Shown here: positions 52,761-61,642 of the stretch, in pieces
Numbering within the stretch: the stretch's first letter is position 1
Layout of the letters: the number at the start of each line of letters is the position of its first letter
The notes under the pieces: model-generated
Databases searched by the model: none
What the model was told of the DNA's origin: nothing
Seen by the model: the letters and a program-made list of their open reading frames with translations, nothing else
Translations under genes and position numbers: made by a program
Assembly (NCBI RefSeq): GCF_051133435.1
Contig: NZ_JBPGNY010000006.1
Coordinates: 124,001-188,000, forward strand
Reading direction: 5' to 3'
DNA: 64,000 bases
Source of the DNA: JAAYAO01 sp051133435
Lineage (GTDB): Bacteria > Actinomycetota > Actinomycetes > Propionibacteriales > Propionibacteriaceae

Positions 52761-53885
52761 TCAGAGATAGGCGACGTCGAGCCCGACCGGACGTCGATCC
52801 AACCGTCGGCAGGCCGGGTCGAAGCCGACGTCGTAGAGCCTGCTGTCGTAGGTGATGGTGCGCATCGATTCCAGTGCCCCAGCCACCGGATGACCGGGCG
52901 TGGCGCCCACCATCACGAAGTCACGGTCGGCGAACTCCGCCCCGACCCGGCCGAGCAGTTCCTTGATCAGCCGGGGGTCGTCCTGCTCCGCCCCGGCCCC
53001 GATCACACTGACGTGGTTGGCGACCGCGCCGGCCCGCGGCAACCGCGGGTACCCGAACCGGTGCACCGGAAGCTTCGCCAACCCCGCGTAGACCCCGCCG
53101 TAGCCGGTGATCCGGTATTGCTTGGTGGCGCGTTGATCCAGCACCGCACACCAGGCCAGCGCGGCGCCGTCCCGATCACGCAGCACCCGCACATCGGCAT
53201 CACTCACCCCCGGGGGCGCGCCGACCGCGGCCAGGTTGAACCGTCCATCGGCAGCGGTCATCTCGGCGACCGTGCCCGCATCCATCCGGTCGCGGCCCCG
53301 GGCACGGGCAACCCGGAAACAGTGGGTGGTGTAGTCGGTGACGAACCGGTAGTTCGGCATCCCGGTGCGGTTGCGTTCCAGCAGTCGGCGGGCAGTCGTG
53401 TTGGCCGACAGAATCGTGGTCACATAACACTCCACCGAGCGACTGTGCTCACGCAGGAAGGCATACATCTGCGGAATCAGCCGTAGCCACCCGCGAAACT
53501 GCGGCAGCGCCTTCAACCCGGTCAGATAACCGATCCGGACGGGTTCCCCGTTGACCCAAGCGGTCCGGATCACGCAGGCCCCCATCCCGACCAGCCGGCC
53601 GCTCTCGCGCTCCCGGGCGACCGGCACCACCACCTCATCCCCCTCCGCCAACAGGGAAGCGTAGGGGTCGGGATCGCGGGTGAACTTGACCGCGATCGAA
53701 CCGGCGAAACCGTCATCGGAGCCGTAGATCGCCGCCAGTTCGCGCGCATCGGCCCCGGTGGCGAGTTCGATCTCGAACCCTTGTGAGCGCCGACTGCTGC
53801 GGTCGGTTCTCCCGGAGTTCCCCACGTGGTCGGACGGCCCACTCAGTTCCGTTCCGGACGGCCCGTCGCTACTTGGGGAGCTCAT
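52761..53885 (-). CDS. GNAT-type acetyltransferase-like protein, last gene of the radical SAM operon
   Basis: A 374-residue soluble protein. After a disordered Ser-rich N-terminus (about 35 residues), FEIELATGADARELAAIYG starts a GNAT fold with ESGRLVGMGACVI and GYLTGLKALPQFRGWLRL, where the CoA-loop is recognisable although not canonical (Q/RxxGxG). A second half (GAALAWCAVLDQRATKQYRI) looks like another GNAT-like fold. It overlaps the preceding radical SAM gene by 17 bases. Likely acyl or aminoacyl transfer in the pathway; substrate unknown. Confidence 0.7.
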   Translation of the reverse strand: MSSPSSDGPSGTELSGPSDHVGNSGRTDRSSRRSQGFEIELATGADARELAAIYGSDDGFAGSIAVKFTRDPDPYASLLAEGDEVVVPVARERESGRLVGMGACVIRTAWVNGEPVRIGYLTGLKALPQFRGWLRLIPQMYAFLREHSRSVECYVTTILSANTTARRLLERNRTGMPNYRFVTDYTTHCFRVARARGRDRMDAGTVAEMTAADGRFNLAAVGAPPGVSDADVRVLRDRDGAALAWCAVLDQRATKQYRITGYGGVYAGLAKLPVHRFGYPRLPRAGAVANHVSVIGAGAEQDDPRLIKELLGRVGAEFADRDFVMVGATPGHPVAGALESMRTITYDSRLYDVGFDPACRRLDRRPVGLDVAYL

Positions 53886-55200
53886 CGAGGTTGTGTCCGA
53901 TCGGGACGTTGAACTTCTCGTCCACTTCCCTGCCCAGGCGGGCGTTCATCGCCCAGTAGACCGGCCACATCCGCAGTCGGCCGCGACGCAGCGCCTTGAA
54001 TCCCCGATCGGCCAACACCGGCAGCGAGGCGAACTCCTTGCGGGCCCGCCGACACATGGCGCTGACCTGTTCGGGGCTCAGGTGCTTCGGTTGAAAGGCC
54101 ACCTGCCCGTAGTGGTAGTCCTCGTCCAGCCACCAGGCCGGGGTCAGCAACCGGCCCTCCGACTCCAATCGGCGATAGAGCCGGGTGCCGGGAAACGGCA
54201 GCAGATGGTTGAACGCGGCGGTGAAGAACCCGGCACGTTTCGCAAAATCCAAGGTCGCGCCGAAGGTCTGCTCGGTGTCGCCGTCGTAGCCGAGCACGAA
54301 GGTGGCGTAGATCCCGATACCGGCCCGGTGGATCCGGTCGACGAGTTCTTGGCGATCGCCGAGTTTGGTCGACCAACGTTTGCCCATCTTCGCCAGGCTT
54401 TCGGGTTCGACCGATTCGAAACCGATCAGGATCATCTCGCAGCCGGCCGATTTCATCGCCGCCATCAGCTCGGGTTGCCGGGCCAACTCCAGCGTGCCCT
54501 GGGCGGCCCACATCACCTTCAACGGACGCAGCCGGTCGCACAGCGCCATCAGGTTCTCCGGGTCGGCCACCAGGTTGTCGTCGACGAAGAAGAACAGTTT
54601 GCGCCCCGAAGCGACCACATCGGCGACGATCGCATCGACATCGCGGGGGTGGTAATGCGCCCCGTAGTACCCGGCGATCGCGCAGAACTCGCAGAAATGC
54701 CCGCAACCGCGTCCGGTCTCGACCAGGCCCACCGGCAGGTACTTCTTGCCGGCGAAGATGGTCTTGTCGGGGGCGACCGGCGCGAACCCGGTGTCGCCGG
54801 CATAGCTGGGTTGCAGCCGTCCCGCTTCGGCGTCGGCGATCACCTGCGCCCAGACGGTCTCGGCATTGCGCAGCACCACCGCATCGGCATGCTGGGCGAC
54901 CTCCTCGGGCAACAAGGTGGCGTGATAGCCGCCGAGCACCACCGGCACCCCACGGGCGCGGAACCGCTCCGCGATCGCATAGGCCCGGGCGGCGGTGTAG
55001 GTCTCGACGCTGATCGCGACCAGGTCGGTGTCGGTGTCGTAGTCGATCAACTCGACACGGTCGTCGAACAGTTCGGTCTCGACATGGGGCGGGGTCAGCG
55101 CGGCCAGCGCGGCCACCATCAGCGGCTCCATCTTCCAGGTGGCGATATAGCGTTGCCCGGGCTTCTTGCCGATCGCCGGGACGATGAAGGTGACCTTCAT
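53869..55200 (-). CDS. B12-binding radical SAM enzyme, fourth in the operon
   Basis: A 443-residue protein: an N-terminal cobalamin-binding Rossmann domain with GGYHATLLPEE (no His-on DxHxxG) and a radical SAM barrel whose cluster motif is CGHFCEFC (CX3CX2C) near residue 170. FFFVDDN and MILIGFES are typical of this class. Such enzymes methylate or couple unactivated carbons. It shares RYIxxxxMEPLxxxxLAxLTP with the second radical SAM protein of the operon, marking them as close paralogues. ATG 55200 overlaps the preceding gene (ATGA). Confidence 0.88.
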   Translation of the reverse strand: MKVTFIVPAIGKKPGQRYIATWKMEPLMVAALAALTPPHVETELFDDRVELIDYDTDTDLVAISVETYTAARAYAIAERFRARGVPVVLGGYHATLLPEEVAQHADAVVLRNAETVWAQVIADAEAGRLQPSYAGDTGFAPVAPDKTIFAGKKYLPVGLVETGRGCGHFCEFCAIAGYYGAHYHPRDVDAIVADVVASGRKLFFFVDDNLVADPENLMALCDRLRPLKVMWAAQGTLELARQPELMAAMKSAGCEMILIGFESVEPESLAKMGKRWSTKLGDRQELVDRIHRAGIGIYATFVLGYDGDTEQTFGATLDFAKRAGFFTAAFNHLLPFPGTRLYRRLESEGRLLTPAWWLDEDYHYGQVAFQPKHLSPEQVSAMCRRARKEFASLPVLADRGFKALRRGRLRMWPVYWAMNARLGREVDEKFNVPIGHNLDELPK

Positions 55201-56555
55201 GGACGCGTCGTGACCGCGACCCGGTCGGGGGTGGGGATGTCGGAGTTGTCGCACATCACCTCACGGGTGAACTTGTGGAACTTCTCGGCATAACCCCGGT
55301 ACCCGAAGTTGGTGAGCAGGCTGACGATCGGGTTGCGGTTGAAGGGTTTGAGCCGGTCGACGATCGAGCTCATCTTGTAGGTCTCGCGCCAGGCCCACTC
55401 GTTGCCCTCCTCCAACTGTTCCTTGGTCATCTTGGCCGGGGTGAATACGCAGTGCTCGACGTCGTACATCGCCCAGTCGCGTTCGATGATGCGGCCCTGT
55501 TCCTCGAGTTGGGCGAAGAACGGGGTGTTCGGGAAGGGGGTGAGGATCGAGTAGCGGGGCAGGTCGATCTGGCATTCCTGCACCATCTCGACGGTGCGCT
55601 CGAAGACACTGGTGTCCTCGTCGTCGCCGCCGAAGGCGAAACAGCCCTGGACGACGATGCCGGCATCGTGCAGTTTCTTCATCAGCTCGGGGTAGCCGCC
55701 GACCTTGTTGACGCGCTTCTTGAAGAACTTCTGACTCTCGGCGTTGACCGATTCGAAGCCGATCAACAGGCCGACGCAGCCGCTGCGACGGAACAGGTCG
55801 ATCAGCCCGTCATCGGCGCCGATCGCAGAGGTGACCAGCCCGAACCACTTCTTCTTCAGCGGGATCATCGCGGTGAAGAAGGCTTCGGTGTAGGCGCGTC
55901 CGGTGAGCAGGTTCACGTCGGGAAACAGCACGTGTTTGCCCGGCAGGGCCTCGATCTCGGCGATCACCTCGGGGATCGGTCGCTTGTGCACCTTGGATCC
56001 GAAGGCGGTCGGGTAGGCGCAGAAGGTGCAGCCCAGGGCACAGCCGCGGACGACCTCGACCGAGTTGGTGGTGATGTAGCGGTGCTTGCGCAGCAGGCCG
56101 CGCATCGGGGTGGGACGTCCGGCGATGGTGTAGTCGGCCGCCTGGTTGTAGCGGGGTTGCAGTTGGCCACGGGCATAGTCGCGGATCGCTTCGGGGAAGG
56201 TCTGTTCGGCGAAGCCGGTGATCACCGAGTCGGCATGTTGGGCGGCCTCGTCGGGCAGCATCGTGGGGTGCACCCCGCCGAGGATCACGGTTTTGCCCAG
56301 GGCCCGGAAGTAGTCGGCGTAGGCGTAGGTGCGCGACGAGGTGCCGGTGATCGCGGTCATGCACACCAGGTCGGCGTCCAGATCGAGCGGGATCTTGCCG
56401 GCGGTTTCGTCGTGGATCTCGACCTCGGCGTTGACGTCGTCGGGGACGAGCGCGGCGAGGGTGGTCAGGGTGAGCGGGGCGTAGTGCAGGCTCAGCCCGA
56501 AGCTACCCCCGTACCGGTGCATGGCCCCGGCCGGGGCGAGGAGCGCGATCTTCAT
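55197..56555 (-). CDS. B12-binding radical SAM enzyme, third in the operon (divergent)
   Basis: A 452-residue protein with a B12-type N-terminal domain (GGVHPTMLPDEA) and the cluster motif CALGCTFC. It differs from the other three: the VDDN motif is PDVN (LFPDVNLL), and a Lys-rich FFKKRVNKVGG follows GFESVN. The ending (YDVEHCVFTPAKMTKEQLEEG) recalls radical SAM proteins acting on hydrophobic or terpenoid-type substrates. GGGAGGT precedes ATG 56555, 59 bases after the GH3 stop, the only real gap in the operon. Confidence 0.87.
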   Translation of the reverse strand: MKIALLAPAGAMHRYGGSFGLSLHYAPLTLTTLAALVPDDVNAEVEIHDETAGKIPLDLDADLVCMTAITGTSSRTYAYADYFRALGKTVILGGVHPTMLPDEAAQHADSVITGFAEQTFPEAIRDYARGQLQPRYNQAADYTIAGRPTPMRGLLRKHRYITTNSVEVVRGCALGCTFCAYPTAFGSKVHKRPIPEVIAEIEALPGKHVLFPDVNLLTGRAYTEAFFTAMIPLKKKWFGLVTSAIGADDGLIDLFRRSGCVGLLIGFESVNAESQKFFKKRVNKVGGYPELMKKLHDAGIVVQGCFAFGGDDEDTSVFERTVEMVQECQIDLPRYSILTPFPNTPFFAQLEEQGRIIERDWAMYDVEHCVFTPAKMTKEQLEEGNEWAWRETYKMSSIVDRLKPFNRNPIVSLLTNFGYRGYAEKFHKFTREVMCDNSDIPTPDRVAVTTRP

Positions 56556-56614
56556 TGGCCGACCTCCCGTTTCCGGTCGACGATGCGACCTTCCGTAGCG
56601 ATATCCACGATACG

Positions 56615-58171
56615 TCAGGACGGCGCCGGCGCGGACGGCGGAACCCCTAGTACCGCAGCCCATCCGCCGGTCAAGGCCAGCGCCGGAACCTTCACATCGC
56701 CCAGCCGCATCCCGGCGGCAACCCGGGCGTCGAGGTACCGCTGCCGGGCATCGGCAGCCACCGCGACGACGCGCACCGGGCCGAGTTGGCCGAGACGGCG
56801 GGCGTAGTCGTAGTGGAAGGACGCCCGCAGGGCGGATTCCAGTCGGGCCGCGACCGCGGCGTCGGCGTTCTCGGCATACAGCACGTAGTGGGGTCGGGGT
56901 TCGGATTCGGGGGCCAGCATCGCGAAACCGGCCAGCCCGGTCAGGCAGCCGGCGACGAAGGCCTCGTTGAGCTTCTCCCCCACCAGGTCGCTGACCTTGT
57001 CGGCGCGGCCGACGAACCGCAGCACCGGCAACGCACCGTGGTACCCGGTGACCTCGACCAGATCACCGAGCCGGTAGCGATACAGCCCACCGCCGGTGGT
57101 CACCACGATCTCGTAGCGCCGGCCGACCTCGACCTGATCGGCCAACACGCACTCGTCGCCGTCGAGAAACTCCACCACATGCGAGCGGGCCGCCAGCACC
57201 GCCCCACCGGCGGCGTGCAGCGGCAGGCTGATCATCGCCTCGGTGGCCAGCAGCCCCTTGGGTTGCACGAACGCCTGGGGAAAGAGGGCAGCCAGTTCGG
57301 CCGCGGGGCCGGCCGCCTGGGCATCGGCCCAACAGGACAGCACGGCCAGATTCGGCCAGATCGCGGGCCAGTCCCGGGCCGCGAGCGCGGACGCCACCTC
57401 GCGTCGGCGGCGCGGCGCCAGACCGTCCAACGCTTCGTCGGGGTGGTCGGCGATCCAGTCGAGCAGGCCGGTGAAGAAGGTCGGATTCCAGACACTGACC
57501 AGGGCGAGGTCTTCGGCGGCGAGCAGGGCGCTGGCGGTGCGGCGGCGAAACTCGTCCATGCTCGCCGCCCGGGCCACCTCGGGCCCGACGGCGAACAGTG
57601 CGCTCATCAGCCGGGCGGTGAGTGGGCCGAGGTAGTCGGTGTCCTCCTCGAAGCCGATCGGGACGGCCGTGTCGCGGTGTGGCCGGGTGGCCGCGGGGGT
57701 GGCCGACCAGTAGCTGCGGCCCCGGCGCAGGCCCGGGTACCGGGTGTACAGGTCGTACAGCCACGGTTGCAGTCCGGCGCGGAATTGCCGCAGCAGCGTG
57801 GTGGTGTAGGGAATCAGTTTGGTGGCCGCGGTCGACCCGGACGAGGGTTCGAGCAGCCGCACGGGTTCTCGGGTGAGCATCCCGGGTTCACCGTCGGCGA
57901 TCCGTGCGATGGCGGGTTCGAGGTCGTCCCAGCGGGTCAGCGGTACCGCGGCCCGGTAGTCGGCGATCGAACGCAGCCGGGCGAAGTCGTGCCGGTGTCC
58001 GAACCAGGTGTCGGCATTGGCCTCGACGGTGCGGCGCAGCATCCGCAGTTGCAGGGCGCGCAGATCGTCCACCCCGACCAGCCGGCGATGGGCATGGGCA
58101 TTGCCGGCGACCAGGGCACCGGTGAGCATCCGGGTGGTGACCCTGGTGCCGGCCGGGGTGTTGCTGCTCAT
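56615..58171 (-). CDS. GH3-family acyl-acid-amido synthetase
   Basis: A 518-residue ANL-superfamily enzyme of the GH3 (auxin-responsive promoter) family. LEPSSGSTAATKLIPYT is the ATP-phosphate motif, TTGGGLYRYRLGDLVEV the GH3 beta-hairpin with adenylate contacts, and FVGRADKVSDLVGEKLNE the hinge. Plant GH3s adenylate a carboxylic acid and join it to an amino acid; bacterial members are rare and mostly uncharacterised. It overlaps the small upstream gene by four bases (ATGA). It most likely activates a carboxylate made or modified by the radical SAM proteins. Confidence 0.85.
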   Translation of the reverse strand: MSSNTPAGTRVTTRMLTGALVAGNAHAHRRLVGVDDLRALQLRMLRRTVEANADTWFGHRHDFARLRSIADYRAAVPLTRWDDLEPAIARIADGEPGMLTREPVRLLEPSSGSTAATKLIPYTTTLLRQFRAGLQPWLYDLYTRYPGLRRGRSYWSATPAATRPHRDTAVPIGFEEDTDYLGPLTARLMSALFAVGPEVARAASMDEFRRRTASALLAAEDLALVSVWNPTFFTGLLDWIADHPDEALDGLAPRRRREVASALAARDWPAIWPNLAVLSCWADAQAAGPAAELAALFPQAFVQPKGLLATEAMISLPLHAAGGAVLAARSHVVEFLDGDECVLADQVEVGRRYEIVVTTGGGLYRYRLGDLVEVTGYHGALPVLRFVGRADKVSDLVGEKLNEAFVAGCLTGLAGFAMLAPESEPRPHYVLYAENADAAVAARLESALRASFHYDYARRLGQLGPVRVVAVAADARQRYLDARVAAGMRLGDVKVPALALTGGWAAVLGVPPSAPAPS

Positions 58172-58872
58172 GGGTGGCCGAGCAGTCGTGCGCGGTGTTG
58201 CGGACGCAGGTTCGCCGGGTCGAGCACGGTCAGGCAGACCAGGTCGTGGCCGAGTTCGTGTCCGGGGTTGCGGGCGGCGAAGAAAGCCGCATCCGGGTTG
58301 CGGACGGACATCTCGTCGACCCCGGCGATACCGGGGCGCAGCCGGTCCTTGGGGTGTCGGTAGGCCAGCACGCCGGTGGCCGGGTCGTAGTCGTCGGGGT
58401 ACAGCGCGCCGGCGTAGGCGTCCATGATCCGGGCAGCCTCGCCCGGGGTGGGTGCGTGCCGGCTGGGCCAGTAGTCGGTGAAGAAGGTCGGCAGCAGGCG
58501 GTAGGTGCGTTGGCCCTTGCAGATCAAGAACCAGTACCAGGGTTCGTTGCGGGTGATGATGTAGCGGCGGGCGAAGGTTTGGAACAGCACCATGCCGCCC
58601 CAGTGTTCGGGGGCGATCACGGTGTCGCCGGAGAACACCCCGCGCACCACCCGTCCCCCGATGTCGAGGTCGAGGAATCGCTGGGTGCTGAAACCGCCGA
58701 GGCAGCCGTTCGGGTCGCGCAGCACGATCACCTCGTCCTTGGCGGCCAGGTCGGCCTCGAACTGCGCCCGGTCGGTGTTGTCGTAGACCTGTTCCATGAT
58801 CGCGAACATCCGGTCGCGGTCGGTGTCGGTGAGCGTGCTCGGGGTGAGGACGTCGCCGGTCAACTCAGCCAT
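58168..58872 (-). CDS. GNAT-fold-like protein of the radical SAM operon
   Basis: A 234-residue soluble protein with no firm family. The start (TLTDTDRDRMFAIMEQVYDNTDRAQFEADLAAKDEVIVLRD) and VRGVFSGDTVIAPEHWGGMVLFQTFARRYI are arranged as in acetyltransferase folds, including a CoA-binding-helix position. It lies between radical SAM gene two and GH3 and overlaps both (8 and 4 bases). A role transferring an acyl group to or from the pathway intermediate is inferred. Confidence 0.65.
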   Translation of the reverse strand: MAELTGDVLTPSTLTDTDRDRMFAIMEQVYDNTDRAQFEADLAAKDEVIVLRDPNGCLGGFSTQRFLDLDIGGRVVRGVFSGDTVIAPEHWGGMVLFQTFARRYIITRNEPWYWFLICKGQRTYRLLPTFFTDYWPSRHAPTPGEAARIMDAYAGALYPDDYDPATGVLAYRHPKDRLRPGIAGVDEMSVRNPDAAFFAARNPGHELGHDLVCLTVLDPANLRPQHRARLLGHP

Positions 58873-60229
58873 CGTCCCGCCTCGGGGTGGTTTGTTCGTG
58901 GTAGCCGAGTGCCATCGATTGCTTCTTGAACACCTCGCGGCGAAACAGCGGGTTGTAGGCGACGAAGTTGGCGAATCGGATGGGATTGCGCAGGTTGGTT
59001 CGGGGTTCGGCCAGCCGCCGCAGGATCGAGCCGACGCTGTTGGTTCTGGCCCGGCAGGCGAATCCGATTCGGGTCAGTTCGTCCGGCGGCATATTCGCCG
59101 GCAGGAAGGCGGCGTGGTTGAACCGGTAGTCGGGGTGCAGCCACCATTGCCCGTCGTAGAGCAGCCGGCCCTGTTCGGCCAGGTCGTCGTAGAGCGCCGT
59201 GCCCGGGTAGGGCATCAGGATGTTGTAGGCGGCGAAGGTGAACTTGTTCTCGATCGCGAACCGGCAGGTGGCTCGGATCGATTCGACGGTGTCGGCGTCG
59301 TGGCCGATGGTGAACGCCGCCCAGGTCTGCAGACCGAGGCGACGCAACTGGTCGATCGCGCCCGCGTATTGGTTGGCGGCCTCGGCCCGATTGACCGCCT
59401 TGCGCATACCGATCAGCGAGTCGGTGTTGATCGATTCGAAGCCGATCACATTGCCCTGGCACCCGCTGCGCACCATCAGGTCCATCAGTTCGGCATCGCG
59501 CAGCATGTCGAGGCTGGCCTGGCTGACCCAGCGCACCTTCAGCGGAATCAGGGCGGCGAACAGTTCCTTGGCCGCCTCGTGGTCGGCGGTGATGTTGTCG
59601 TCGACGAAGAACAGGTAGCGGCGTTTCTGGGCGCGGATCTCATCGATCACCTCGGCCACCGGACGGTGTTGGTGGGAGCGGTCGAAGAACACGCTGGTCG
59701 CACAGTAGCTGCACCGGTACCGGCAGCCGCGCGAGTACTGCAGCAGGGTGATCGGCAGGTATCCCTTGCCGCGGAACAGGTCGCGGCGGGTGCGGCCGTG
59801 GTGTTGCGGTGGCCGGGCGATGTGACCGTCGTAGCGGGCCTGCAACCGTCCGGCGGCGGCGTCGTCGAGCACCGTCGACCACACCGCCTCGGCGTCCCCG
59901 GTGATCACCGCATCGCAGTAGCCGGCCACTTCGTCGGGAATCAGCGTGGGGTGCATGCCACCCATCACCACCGGCACTCCGCGGCGCCGGTACTGTTCGG
60001 CGATCTCGTAGGCGCGGCGGGCGGTGAAGGTCTCCACCGTCAGCGCCACGAGGTCGGTGGGCAGGTCGTAGTCGATGGTCTCGCTGCGGTCGTCGACCAG
60101 GGTGATCTCGACCTCGGACGGGGTGAGCCCGGCCAGTACACCGAGTTGCAGCGGCTCCATCCTCCCGGAATCGACATACCGTTTCGTGCCGCGGCGTCCC
60201 ATATTGGGTTTGATCAGGGTGAGCCTCAT
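58865..60229 (-). CDS. B12-binding radical SAM enzyme, second in the operon
   Basis: A 454-residue protein starting MRLTLIKPNMGRRG. The B12-type domain has GGMHPTLIPDE; the iron-sulfur motif is CRYRCSYC, followed by LFFVDDNITAD and NVIGFESIN. The open frame continues far upstream, but homology to the paralogues begins at ATG 60229, which overlaps the first radical SAM gene by four bases. Closest in-window relative is the fourth radical SAM protein. Confidence 0.9.
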   Translation of the reverse strand: MRLTLIKPNMGRRGTKRYVDSGRMEPLQLGVLAGLTPSEVEITLVDDRSETIDYDLPTDLVALTVETFTARRAYEIAEQYRRRGVPVVMGGMHPTLIPDEVAGYCDAVITGDAEAVWSTVLDDAAAGRLQARYDGHIARPPQHHGRTRRDLFRGKGYLPITLLQYSRGCRYRCSYCATSVFFDRSHQHRPVAEVIDEIRAQKRRYLFFVDDNITADHEAAKELFAALIPLKVRWVSQASLDMLRDAELMDLMVRSGCQGNVIGFESINTDSLIGMRKAVNRAEAANQYAGAIDQLRRLGLQTWAAFTIGHDADTVESIRATCRFAIENKFTFAAYNILMPYPGTALYDDLAEQGRLLYDGQWWLHPDYRFNHAAFLPANMPPDELTRIGFACRARTNSVGSILRRLAEPRTNLRNPIRFANFVAYNPLFRREVFKKQSMALGYHEQTTPRRDDG

Positions 60230-61527
60230 CGCCGTTCCCCCAACAGTTCGCCCTGTTTGGCCCGGATCTCGCGCCGGGAGATGGTGTTCGCAGCCAAGTG
60301 CAGACCCAGCCGCATCGGGGTACCGGCGTTGGCCAGGGCCCGGCGGGCGATGCCGCGGCGGGAGTAGAACCCGAAGCGGGCCGCCCGGCAGCTCGCGGTC
60401 AGTTCGGCCGGGGACATCCGGGCCGGGACGTAGGTGGCCTCGCCGTAGCGGTAGTTCTCGTCCAGCCACCACCGGTCGTGCAGCAGCCGGCCCTCGTCGC
60501 GGAGCCGGTCGAACAGTTCGGTGCCGGGCATCGGGGTGAGCGGGTTGAAGTTGGCGATCGAGAACCCGTGCCGGGTCGCGAACTCCCGAATCGCACCCGC
60601 GGTGTCGACCGTGTCGTGGTCGTAGCCGATCACGAAGGTGCCGTAGATCATCAGCCCGGCGCGTTTGATCGTGTCGATCACCCGTTGGTAGTCGCCGGCG
60701 CGCAGGTTGGCACCCTTGCGCATCTGTTTCAGATTGTCGCGGTCGAGGGATTCGAAGCCGATCAGCACCATCAGGCAGCCGGCGCGACGCATCAACCGCA
60801 GCAGCTCGGCGTCCTCGGCGATGTCCATCGAGATCTGGCAGACCCATCGTTTGCGCAGCGGGACGAGGGCTTCGAACAGTTCCCGGGCCCGCTGCCGGTC
60901 GGCGAAGAGGTTGTCGTCGACGAAGAACAACTGCTTCTCGGGACGGGCGGTGATCTCGTCGACGATGACGTCCAGGGGTTTGGTGCGGATGCCGCGGCCG
61001 TAGAAGGCGTGGATCGAGCAGAAGTCGCAGGTGTAGCGGCAGCCCCGGCTGAACTGCACCACGCCCAGGGGTGGGTAGCCCCGTCGCCGGAAGGGTTCGG
61101 TCCGGCACGGTGCATGGGCCAGGTCTGTGTGGTTGTCGGCTTCGTAGCGCGGTTGCAGCCGGCCGGCGGCGAGGTCGGCCAGCACCTGCGGCCAGGTGTC
61201 CTCGGCGTCCCCGATCACCACCGCGTCGGCGTGTTCGCCGGCTTCTTCGGGGCAGGCGGAGGGGTGATAGCCGCCGAGAATCACCGGGATGCCGCGCTGC
61301 CGGTGTCGGTCGGCGATCGCGTAGGCGTGCCGGGCGGTGTAGGTCTGGACGGTGATCGCGACCGCGTCGGCTTCGAAGATCTCGGGGATCTCGTCGACCA
61401 TGCCGTCGTGGAAGGTGATGTCGACCTCGTCGGGGGTGACCGCGGAGATCACCGAGAACACCAGGGGTTGCAGCGCATCGGCACTCGGCCGCCGGGTCAT
61501 CCCGGGACGGACGAAGGCGACGTGCAT
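60226..61527 (-). CDS. B12-binding radical SAM enzyme, first gene of the operon
   Basis: A 433-residue protein: B12-type domain with GGYHPSACPEEA, iron-sulfur motif CRYTCDFC, then LFFVDDNLFAD and VLIGFESLD. After the barrel comes MPGTELFDRLRDEGRLLHDRWW, shared with the two close paralogues. GAGGAGG precedes ATG 61527 by about five bases. It heads the operon, behind a single promoter candidate. Confidence 0.9.
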   Translation of the reverse strand: MHVAFVRPGMTRRPSADALQPLVFSVISAVTPDEVDITFHDGMVDEIPEIFEADAVAITVQTYTARHAYAIADRHRQRGIPVILGGYHPSACPEEAGEHADAVVIGDAEDTWPQVLADLAAGRLQPRYEADNHTDLAHAPCRTEPFRRRGYPPLGVVQFSRGCRYTCDFCSIHAFYGRGIRTKPLDVIVDEITARPEKQLFFVDDNLFADRQRARELFEALVPLRKRWVCQISMDIAEDAELLRLMRRAGCLMVLIGFESLDRDNLKQMRKGANLRAGDYQRVIDTIKRAGLMIYGTFVIGYDHDTVDTAGAIREFATRHGFSIANFNPLTPMPGTELFDRLRDEGRLLHDRWWLDENYRYGEATYVPARMSPAELTASCRAARFGFYSRRGIARRALANAGTPMRLGLHLAANTISRREIRAKQGELLGERR

Positions 61528-61573
61528 CCGGCCTCCTCGCTGAGTCGGCCCCGGCGCGGAGCCTGGTGGCGTC

Positions 61574-61579
61574 AGTCTA
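61574..61579 (-). promoter_or_regulatory. -10 candidate for the radical SAM/GH3 operon
   Basis: TAGACT on the minus strand lies about 47 bases before the first ATG; the -35 is weak. It is the only promoter-like element seen in the 115-bp gap after the glutamate dehydrogenase gene. Confidence 0.4.
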
Positions 61580-61642
61580 TCCGGGCGGGTTTCCGGCCGC
61601 CGGACGCGGTGTTGCGTAAACGCCGGTCACGGATTCCGCGAG

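Noticed and set aside
60230..61108. N-terminal extension giving a 747-residue radical SAM protein
   Set aside because: It reads the first radical SAM gene in a wrong frame; the paralogues begin at the equivalent of ATG 60229.
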